This document shows positions 1 to 4,823 of a stretch of 9,042 bases of DNA, one piece after another. Where the stretch lies: positions 1 to 9,042 of the forward strand of contig JAGQQQ010000092.1 of the NCBI GenBank assembly GCA_020426125.1. Direction: 5' to 3'. The DNA comes from Planctomycetaceae bacterium (GTDB taxonomy: Bacteria; Planctomycetota; Planctomycetia; Planctomycetales; Planctomycetaceae). The position numbers and the translations under genes were made by a program. The notes below the pieces were generated by a model, which saw nothing but the letters and a program-made list of their open reading frames with translations, ran no database searches and was not told where the DNA came from. Position 1 is the first letter of the stretch, and each line of letters starts with the position of its first letter.

Positions 1-23
1 GTGGGATTTGATCACAGGCAAAA

Positions 24-305
24 TCACTTCTTTTTTAACTTTCCCGACTGGAGGTCCTGCACGACTTCCGCCAAAACGGCGGGATCTCGCTGATTCAGGA
101 TATGTTTGATCCGCCCCCCAGGGACTTCCAGACGGGTCATGATCTCTTCGGCGGTCTCCCAGAGCTTGTTGCGTTGTTTATCCGTTTTCGCGAGAAACAG
201 GTTGGTGACGATTTCTGACAACCTCTGGTCGTCGAGCTGGTCACGATTCTGGTAGTACCGAGAGATCACTTTCTGTTGGTACGGTGAGTAGTCTCGATCG
301 GCCAT
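24..305 (-). CDS. conserved hypothetical protein, probably planctomycete-specific
   Basis: Small soluble protein of 93-94 residues, starting MADRDYSPYQQ and ending in a lysine-rich tail (GKLKKK). It is highly charged, predicted mostly helical, and has no signal peptide, membrane segment or cysteine. The middle (QRLSEIVTNLFLAKT...KLWETAEEIMTRL) reads as two amphipathic helices. I recognise the style of short planctomycete proteins beginning SPYQQ..I.RYY, but know of no assigned function. The frame is open up to a TTG at 338, but the first ATG at 305 is preferred because the extra residues (MFPVSLETDND) look like untranslated sequence. No clear Shine-Dalgarno site precedes either start. It lies downstream of the cysteine-rich lipoprotein on the same strand with a gap of about 250 bp holding a strong inverted repeat, so co-transcription is uncertain. 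Confident that it is a gene; function unknown. Confidence 0.75.
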   Translation of the reverse strand: MADRDYSPYQQKVISRYYQNRDQLDDQRLSEIVTNLFLAKTDKQRNKLWETAEEIMTRLEVPGGRIKHILNQRDPAVLAEVVQDLQSGKLKKK

Positions 306-361
306 GTCATTGTCCGTTTCAAGGGAGACGGGGAACAAACGGGAATCCCGAAAATGGAACC

Positions 362-392
362 GGGTTCACACGCAGAATCGCCGTGTGAACCC
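362..392. repeat. 11-bp perfect inverted repeat / hairpin
   Basis: Arms GGGTTCACACG (362-372) and CGTGTGAACCC (382-392) are perfectly complementary around a 9-nt loop. The repeat lies 57 bp upstream of the start of the minus-strand gene at 24-305 and 160 bp past the stop of the lipoprotein gene at 552. Neither side has the uninterrupted T-run of an intrinsic terminator: the plus strand continues with CTTTCTC and the minus strand with GGTTCCATTTTC. It could be a weak terminator for the lipoprotein gene, a 5' leader structure, or an operator for a dimeric regulator, since the arms are centred about two helical turns apart. Confidence 0.6.
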
Positions 393-551
393 TTTCTCAG
401 GCTATCATCACATGTCAGATCGTGAGCATCAACTCCAATCGGTCCTCGTGCCGCATCCCACCTGGAATAACGGTTTGATGAACTGACAGCTAGCAAGTCA
501 ACGAGCCTGCGGTCCGACTTCAGGAACCTGTCAAATCAGAGTGGGGGACCA

Positions 552-1064
552 CTAGCCCTTCTCAGGCGCATCGCCGAACTCTTTGCCAGCGGATTGCATG
601 GCCGCCTCAAAGTTTTTGCGTGCTGTGCCCCATGCGTGATCCTGCAAGGGGACGGCACAATGGCCTTCACCTTTGCAGCTATTTTCCCCGGGTTTGGAGC
701 CGCAACCGCCTTGGCCCTTGCATTCGTTCTGTCCGCCGCAGACATGACTGGCGACGGACGCGCAGTTGCCTTGCCCAGCACAGGCGTTGTCTTTGGTAGA
801 TCCCTGTTCCTTGCACATATTCAAACCACGGCAGACGTGCGGCTCCTGAAGAAGCAGGCTGACTTCGGCGGTGTCTTCTCCGGAGTCGCCGGGAGCTTCC
901 GCTGGAGGCTCGGGAGCCCCGGACGGGCTTCCTTCGTTCGTGGGATTGGCGGAATCAGGGCAGCCTGTGAGAGAACCGGCGACCACGCCGCCAAAAGCCG
1001 CCATTGACAGGCGATTGAACTGACGACGATTCAGATCGTCGCGGGGGGAATCGTTCAAAGACAT
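552..1064 (-). CDS. Tat-exported cysteine-rich lipoprotein, possible metal binder
   Basis: Predicted 170-residue envelope lipoprotein. The N-terminus carries a twin-arginine motif (RRQFNRL, residues 13-19), a short hydrophobic stretch and a lipobox LTGC with the cysteine at residue 35, so export folded and lipid anchoring are inferred. A Pro/Glu/Gly/Ser linker follows (about 36-66). The core holds nine cysteines (78, 84, 95, 101, 109, 115, 121, 130, 136) in repeated C-x-G-x3-C units such as CRGLNMC, CAGQGNC, CKGQGGC and CKGEGHC. A helical tail (WGTARKNFEAAMQSAGKEFG) ends the protein. Such Gly/Lys/Cys repeats resemble the small cysteine-rich proteins of the bufferin-type metallophore group, but that assignment is from memory and tentative. 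None of the usual bufferin partners (DUF692, DUF2063) is nearby. The ATG at 1064 is chosen over GTG/ATG starts further upstream (to 1187) because GGAG sits 9 nt before it and the Tat signal then begins correctly. Confidence 0.85.
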   Translation of the reverse strand: MSLNDSPRDDLNRRQFNRLSMAAFGGVVAGSLTGCPDSANPTNEGSPSGAPEPPAEAPGDSGEDTAEVSLLLQEPHVCRGLNMCKEQGSTKDNACAGQGNCASVASHVCGGQNECKGQGGCGSKPGENSCKGEGHCAVPLQDHAWGTARKNFEAAMQSAGKEFGDAPEKG

Positions 1065-1073
1065 CTGGAAAAG

Positions 1074-1077
1074 CTCC
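1074..1077 (-). promoter_or_regulatory. ribosome-binding site setting the lipoprotein start
   Basis: On the minus strand, GGAG lies 9 nt before the ATG at 1062-1064. The alternative ATG at 1077-1079 overlaps this site and has no Shine-Dalgarno sequence of its own, so the shorter form is preferred. Confidence 0.55.
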
Positions 1078-1096
1078 ATCAAAGGTTCGAAGACAA

Positions 1097-1142
1097 TCAC
1101 TGGAGAATCGCAAACGGAATCATCCATTGCAATGTCCAGTGA
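1097..1142 (-). repeat. inverted repeat upstream of lipoprotein gene
   Basis: 8-bp perfect arms TCACTGGA and TCCAGTGA are separated by 30 nt. The 10-bp palindrome CATTGCAATG abuts the right arm. The element ends 33 nt before the lipoprotein ATG on the minus strand, so it could be a promoter operator or a leader structure. An 8-bp inverted repeat at this spacing is not rare by chance in 9 kb. Confidence 0.3.
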
Positions 1143-1383
1143 GAGACTTTGCCATGTCTTTCTGTCCGGCTCTGTATGGAACATCACATTTTCTCATCGA
1201 ATGCGTACTCGGGCTAGTTTTGAAACACCGAGGTTTTCCATGGTCCCGTGGCGACACCACGTGGTTCGGATTCAAGAGCGAGATGCTGACGCCTGTGGAT
1301 CTCGTTTTTTTGTTTTCATTTCTTGTTTTTGTAAATAAAACGGACAATTCGTGTGATTGTTGTTTGAAATGTTGAGAAATAGA

Positions 1384-1410
1384 TTGACATCGATGACTGA
1401 TTTTTTTAAT
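1384..1410 (+). promoter_or_regulatory. candidate sigma-70-type promoter for DUF2089-TPR
   Basis: A perfect TTGACA (1384-1389) is followed after 15 nt by TTTAAT (1405-1410, five of six matches to TATAAT). The spacer is shorter than the optimal 17 nt. Transcription would start about 10-15 nt before the Shine-Dalgarno site at 1425-1429. The -35 hexamer lies in the left arm of an inverted repeat (ATTGACA 1383-1389, TGTCAAT 1412-1418), which could serve as an operator. Confidence 0.4.
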
Positions 1411-1433
1411 TTGTCAATTCTATTGGAGGTTTT

Positions 1434-1817
1434 ATGACACATATCACAAATGAGTGCCCGTACTGTGGCAACTTGTTGAAAACCACAAAGATGGCCTGTT
1501 CTCGTTGTGAGGTGGCCATTGAGGCGGATTTTCCCGTTTGTCGGCTCGCCCATCTTCCGACCGAACATCAGCGGTTTATTGAGATGTTTGTCCTCGCTGG
1601 CGGCAATCTCAAGGAGATTGCTCAGCAGACCGGCGTTTCCTATCCAACGATCCGATCGCGGTTGCAGAAGGTGATCGAAGCTTTGCGGGAAGAGATTCGC
1701 AAGTCTGGACCGACTCGTGGAAACGTTCTGGATGCCCTTCTCCATTTTGATGACTCTGGAAAAAACAAAACCGCTTCGGTGGCGGAATCCGCCAGTAGAT
1801 TGATTAAGCGGATCTGA
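1434..1817 (+). CDS. DUF2089 family zinc-ribbon/HTH protein, likely regulator
   Basis: A 127-residue protein with the full DUF2089 layout. The N-terminal zinc ribbon has two CxxC knuckles (C8/C11 and C22/C25: CPYCG...CSRC). A short linker (FPVCRLAHLPTEHQRFIEMF) follows, then a sigma-like helix-turn-helix at about 57-86 (GGNLKEIAQQTGVSYPTIRS) continuing into RLQKVIEAL. The family is thought to be DNA-binding from this fold; targets are generally unknown. The C-terminal 35-40 residues are polar and basic and look flexible. The start is well supported by GGAGG (1425-1429) 4 nt before the ATG. A membrane-anchored TPR gene begins 64 bp downstream on the same strand, so the two are probably co-transcribed, and this protein may control its own operon. 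The family call is firm; the regulatory role is inference. Confidence 0.93.
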   Translation: MTHITNECPYCGNLLKTTKMACSRCEVAIEADFPVCRLAHLPTEHQRFIEMFVLAGGNLKEIAQQTGVSYPTIRSRLQKVIEALREEIRKSGPTRGNVLDALLHFDDSGKNKTASVAESASRLIKRI

Positions 1818-1847
1818 ATCATTCACTCACTTCTCACCTTTCATCTT

Positions 1848-1863
1848 GTCGCCGCGCGGCGAC
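1848..1863 (+). promoter_or_regulatory. 16-bp GC-rich perfect palindrome ahead of TPR gene
   Basis: GTCGCCGCGCGGCGAC is a perfect palindrome lying 7 nt before the Shine-Dalgarno site (1871-1874) of the TPR gene. In RNA it would fold as a 6-bp all-strong stem with a GCGC loop. No T-run follows, so it is not a classical terminator. It could reduce read-through or translation between the two cistrons, or be an operator half-site pair. It follows an unstructured pyrimidine-rich stretch (1818-1847). Confidence 0.5.
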
Positions 1864-1870
1864 GGAAATG

Positions 1871-1874
1871 GGAG
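1871..1874 (+). promoter_or_regulatory. ribosome-binding site setting the TPR protein start
   Basis: GGAG lies 7 nt before the ATG at 1882. The frame is open back to a TTG at 1846, but that codon has no Shine-Dalgarno site and would place the GC-rich palindrome inside the coding region. Confidence 0.6.
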
Positions 1875-1881
1875 TTTCGAC

Positions 1882-3021
1882 ATGGCAACGCAAAATCACA
1901 CGGATGAACAGGCGAGGCTGGACGCGGCTCTCCAGTCGGATTCCTTGCTGGTGGATTCGCTCAAAGCCGAGGACCGTCGCCGGAAACTTGGCCGACGTTC
2001 CATTCTGGCGATCGCGTTACTGGGATTTGTGGGTCTCGGGGCCTGGTTCGCCCTTTCTCCGACTGGGGCCGCAGCTGCTGGTGAAAGTCTGGAACAGGAA
2101 GGCTGGAAGCTTTGGCAGGCTCGTCAACTCGTGGAAGCCGAAGCGAAATTTGAGGAAGCCGTCGAACATTCCCCCCAATCTCCGACCGCCTGGAACGGTC
2201 TCGGATGGGCTCGAAACAATCAAGGAAAACACGACGAGGCGATTGAGGCCTTTCAGAAGTGTCTTGAGATGGCCCCGAATTTTCCTGCGGCACTGAATGG
2301 GCTGGGGCAGTCGCTGCTTTCACAACGCAACTACGGCGAAGCAAAAGTCCAGCTCTTGAAGGCTGCGCCACAGGCTCCAGCGGCCTGGTACGGTCTGGCC
2401 CGCGTTTGCCTGTTGAACGGGGAATTTGAAGAGGCGGAAAAATGGGCTCAAAAGGTCGCCAACTCACAGCCACAAGACAGGCTGGCCCAGCAGATCCTGG
2501 CTGCGGCGAAGGCAAAAGAGCTGCCAGATTCTCTCAAATCGCAGATCGAGCCTCCTGATCAGAGTCAGGTGAATGTGGCCCGCGCCTGGCAATTGATGAA
2601 CACCGGACAACTCATTGAAGGAAAAGACCTATTCAAAGAAGTTCTTGAAAAAACGCCGGAGAATGAAGCTGCGATCAATGGACTTGCCTTTGCCTATTTG
2701 AACCTGGGCGAACATGAGCAAGCCAAGCCGCTCTTTCAGAAACTGGTCGACGCCTCTGACGATGCCTATGGGCCGATGAATGGCTTGGCACGTTGTCTGA
2801 AAGCTGAAGGAAAGGTGGACGAAGCGATTCAGCTTTGGATCAAGATGGACGAGAAACTGGGCGAAGTGAACGCCGGAACGGCCGGCCTCGCGGAGACCTA
2901 TCTCGAACAGGGGAAGTTTTCGGAAGCGAAGTCGTATTATGAACGGCTCGTCGCTGCTCAGCCCGGGAACAGCTATTTTCAGCAAGGTTTGGAACGGGCC
3001 AAAGCCGGCACCAAGGAATAG
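1882..3021 (+). CDS. membrane-anchored tetratricopeptide repeat protein
   Basis: A 379-residue protein with a polar N-terminus of about 40 residues ending in DRRRKLGRR, a single hydrophobic segment (about 40-58, ILAIALLGFVGLGAWFAL), then an Ala-rich linker and TPR units to the end. The basic cluster before the helix predicts a cytoplasmic N-terminus and an exported repeat domain. About eight TPR-like units are visible: four at about 68-199, a break rich in Pro/Gln/Lys (about 205-228), and four at about 230-364. Typical signatures are AWNGLGWARNNQGKHDEAI and AINGLAFAYLNLGEHEQAK. TPR arrays bind proteins, so a scaffold role in the envelope is inferred; the partner is not evident. It is probably co-transcribed with the DUF2089 gene upstream. 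No enzymatic domain is present. Confidence 0.92.
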   Translation: MATQNHTDEQARLDAALQSDSLLVDSLKAEDRRRKLGRRSILAIALLGFVGLGAWFALSPTGAAAAGESLEQEGWKLWQARQLVEAEAKFEEAVEHSPQSPTAWNGLGWARNNQGKHDEAIEAFQKCLEMAPNFPAALNGLGQSLLSQRNYGEAKVQLLKAAPQAPAAWYGLARVCLLNGEFEEAEKWAQKVANSQPQDRLAQQILAAAKAKELPDSLKSQIEPPDQSQVNVARAWQLMNTGQLIEGKDLFKEVLEKTPENEAAINGLAFAYLNLGEHEQAKPLFQKLVDASDDAYGPMNGLARCLKAEGKVDEAIQLWIKMDEKLGEVNAGTAGLAETYLEQGKFSEAKSYYERLVAAQPGNSYFQQGLERAKAGTKE

Positions 3022-3024
3022 ACC

Positions 3025-3046
3025 GCGTTGACTCTGCGATCAACGC
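3025..3046 (+). terminator. possible stem-loop terminator after TPR gene
   Basis: GCGTTGA (3025-3031) and TCAACGC (3040-3046) form a 7-bp perfect stem with an 8-nt loop starting 4 nt after the TPR stop codon. No U-run follows, so efficient intrinsic termination is doubtful. It may instead be an mRNA 3'-end structure. Confidence 0.35.
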
Positions 3047-3102
3047 CACGAGTTCGTTCGATGCCGGTCCTCTGACCAATGAACAGGACGCTTTTTCCAA
3101 TT

Positions 3103-3122
3103 CTGAGGGACCGTTGCCTCAG
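3103..3122 (-). terminator. possible stem-loop overlapping stop of small membrane protein gene
   Basis: CTGAGG and CCTCAG (3103-3108 and 3117-3122) form a 6-bp stem with an 8-nt loop. The stop codon of the minus-strand gene (3119-3121) lies inside it. Downstream sequence on that strand is A-rich, not T-rich, so this is weak evidence for a terminator. Confidence 0.25.
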
Positions 3123-3424
3123 TAGCCAGGGCAGACGATGGGAGCCGCTTCGACAAAATAGAAACAGGCATCGGGACAACTGGGGAGGTCTCCTTCCGCC
3201 GGGTAACCGGTTACGGCTTCGAAAGGTCCAACGGAATGGGGAGACTCAAGATTGGTTGCCTGATCGACACGTGATATGGCTTCCGATGCCGTCTCCCTCA
3301 ATGAAGCCAACGTTGACTGCACGTCCGGGTCCGTCCCATAGCGCCATCCAATCGCCACGAGGGCAATCAGAGCCATCAGTCTCCATTCCGTCGCGATTGG
3401 CATAGCTTCGTACCTTGTGCGCAT
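3119..3424 (-). CDS. small single-pass membrane protein, hypothetical
   Basis: Product of 101 residues from the ATG at 3424, or 94 from the ATG at 3403. The choice is open: neither start has a good Shine-Dalgarno site, although AAGG lies 10 nt before the second. The short form begins MPIATEWR, then has a hydrophobic helix LMALIALVAIGW, an amphipathic helix rich in Ala/Ser/Glu (QSTLASLRETASEAISRV), and a C-terminal segment with three cysteines (SCPDACFYFVEAAPIVCPGY). That order, with a charge before the helix and soluble residues after it, looks like a real inner-membrane protein. I do not recognise the family. The same frame stays open to 3676 and would overlap the divergent glycosyltransferase start, which is unlikely to be coding. 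A plus-strand frame over the same bases (3079-3405) is Arg/Pro-rich and less plausible. Confidence 0.5.
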   Translation of the reverse strand: MRTRYEAMPIATEWRLMALIALVAIGWRYGTDPDVQSTLASLRETASEAISRVDQATNLESPHSVGPFEAVTGYPAEGDLPSCPDACFYFVEAAPIVCPGY

Positions 3425-3629
3425 GCTTGTTTTTCCGGGACCATGAGGGAAACGGCCTCCCCGTCCAATTCTTCCGGAAAATTCCCGTGGGATAGGCCGA
3501 TCAGCCGGACCATCAATTGGAGCGGCCGAGTGGCAATTTCCGCCGAATGTCACATTGACCCGTTTTGACAATCTGCGGTAACTTCCCGCCGCGTCCGCAC
3601 TTGATCTCGCTCTGACCCCTGAAAATTTC

Positions 3630-4748
3630 ATGTCCAGTTCCCCTTTGACCATTGTCCAGGTTCTGCCTGCCCTCAACGGGGGGGGAGTCGAACGGGGAAC
3701 GGTGGAAGTCTCTCGGGAACTTGTTCAGCGTGGGCACCGTTCGATCGTCGTGTCGGGTGGGGGGAAGTTGGCGAAGGAGATCGAGGATCACGGCGGCGTG
3801 CACGTCACCATGTCGATTGGCGAGAAGTCTCCGCTCACCTTCCGGCATGTCGTGAACCTGCGAAACCTTGTGTTGCGGGATCGCGTTGATGTCCTTCATG
3901 CCCGGTCCCGGGTCCCTGCGTGGGTGGCGTGGCTCTGCTGGAAGTCGCTGCCGAAAACGAACCGGCCGCACTTTGTGACCACGGCTCACGGCCTGTACAG
4001 CGTCAATCGTTACAGCGAAATCATGACCTCCGGAGAACGGGTCATCGCGATCTCGGAAACGGTTCGGTCCTATCTGCATCAGAACTATCCTCGGTTGGCA
4101 GCAGATCGCGTCTGCGTGATCCCGCGCGGCGTCGATCCTCAGGACTTCCCTCGGGGTTATCAGCCCTCCGCGGAGTGGCTCGAACGGTGGTTTCAGCAGT
4201 TCCCTGACCTGCTGGGGCGTCCGGTGATCACGTTGGTGGGGCGGTTGACCCGTTGCAAAGGGCACCATGACCTGATCGAGATTGTCGACCGATTGCGAAA
4301 AACCATTCCCGAAATCCGGGCGGTCGTCGTCGGAGGTGTCGACCCCAAACGGCAACAATATGCGGCGGAAATTCAAGCACAGATTGAGCGACGGGGATTG
4401 GCGGACCACATCGTCCTCGCGGGACATCGCAGCGATGTCCGGGAGATTTATGCCGTGTCCAGTGTGGTGTTGGCGTTGACGTCCGATCCTCCCGAGGCAT
4501 TCGGACGGACGACCGTCGAGTCGTTGAGCATGGGAATCCCCGTTGTCGGTTATGAACACGGCGGCACGGCCGAGATCTTGAAAAACTTGTTTCCAAACGG
4601 TCTCGTGCCCGCTGGTCACGTGGACGCGGCCGCGAAGGCCATCGAAACAATCCTGGCACACGGGGCTCCGGTGCCAGAGAACACATTGTATTTGAAAGAG
4701 CGGATGCTGGCACAGACGCTGGCGGTTTACGAGGAAATCGCCGCGTGA
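3630..4748 (+). CDS. GT4-family (GT-B fold) glycosyltransferase
   Basis: Cytosolic retaining glycosyltransferase of 372 residues, normal length for GT4. It would transfer a sugar from a nucleotide-sugar donor to a growing glycan or lipid-linked acceptor; donor and acceptor cannot be read from the sequence. The N-terminal acceptor-side domain opens VQVLPALNGGGVERGTVEVS (residues 9-28) with the usual glycine-rich loop and E21. The C-terminal donor domain starts near VITLVGRLTRCKG (199-211), giving the R205/K210 pair expected to contact donor phosphates. The E-x7-E motif is E289/E297 within PPEAFGRTTVES. MGIPVVGYEHGG (301-312) is the conserved stretch after it. No signal peptide or membrane helix. 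The ATG at 3630 has no Shine-Dalgarno site but the N-terminus matches the family. The next gene, 75 bp downstream, is a membrane glycosyltransferase, pointing to a shared glycan pathway. An 8-G tract lies at codons 17-19. Confidence 0.95.
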   Translation: MSSSPLTIVQVLPALNGGGVERGTVEVSRELVQRGHRSIVVSGGGKLAKEIEDHGGVHVTMSIGEKSPLTFRHVVNLRNLVLRDRVDVLHARSRVPAWVAWLCWKSLPKTNRPHFVTTAHGLYSVNRYSEIMTSGERVIAISETVRSYLHQNYPRLAADRVCVIPRGVDPQDFPRGYQPSAEWLERWFQQFPDLLGRPVITLVGRLTRCKGHHDLIEIVDRLRKTIPEIRAVVVGGVDPKRQQYAAEIQAQIERRGLADHIVLAGHRSDVREIYAVSSVVLALTSDPPEAFGRTTVESLSMGIPVVGYEHGGTAEILKNLFPNGLVPAGHVDAAAKAIETILAHGAPVPENTLYLKERMLAQTLAVYEEIAA

Positions 4749-4811
4749 CCGGCGATCGGTCGTCCGTCCGATCCAAGCGAATTTCGGATGCGGCGACATC
4801 GAAACAGCTTC

Positions 4812-4818
4812 AAGGAGG
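4812..4818 (+). promoter_or_regulatory. strong ribosome-binding site setting the GT39 start
   Basis: AAGGAGG ends 5 nt before the ATG at 4824. It selects that ATG over an in-frame ATG at 4788, which has no such site. Confidence 0.75.
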
Positions 4819-4823
4819 AAGCG

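Larger units (their letters stand above)
1065..1433. other. divergent intergenic region
   Basis: This gap separates the minus-strand lipoprotein gene from the plus-strand DUF2089 gene and should hold both promoters. The half nearest the lipoprotein contains an inverted repeat (TCACTGGA 1097-1104, TCCAGTGA 1135-1142) enclosing the palindrome CATTGCAATG (1125-1134). The other half (about 1300-1433) is markedly AT-rich, with T- and A-runs, and carries a promoter-like TTGACA. Short open frames on both strands (for example 1127-1375, plus) lack ribosome-binding sites and read as unnatural Cys/Phe-rich peptides, so I do not call a gene here. Confidence 0.6.

Noticed and set aside
304..486. 60-residue plus-strand open frame between the first two genes
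   Set aside because: Part of it is the perfect inverted repeat, the composition is not protein-like, and no Shine-Dalgarno site is present.
594..1007. 137-residue plus-strand open frame over the lipoprotein gene
   Set aside because: It lacks a ribosome-binding site and family features; the opposite strand has a coherent Tat signal, lipobox and cysteine repeats.
1247..1261. Small hairpin CGTGG/CCACG in the divergent intergenic region
   Set aside because: A 5-bp stem is common by chance and has no informative position.
1272..1826. 184-residue minus-strand open frame over the DUF2089 gene
   Set aside because: It is antisense to a confidently identified gene, shows no domain, and starts in the intercistronic gap without a ribosome-binding site.
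3555..3584. Promoter-like TTGACC/TAACTT ahead of the GT4 gene
   Set aside because: The -10 match is only three of six, and a second TTGACA (3565-3570) has no partner at proper spacing, so no promoter is called.
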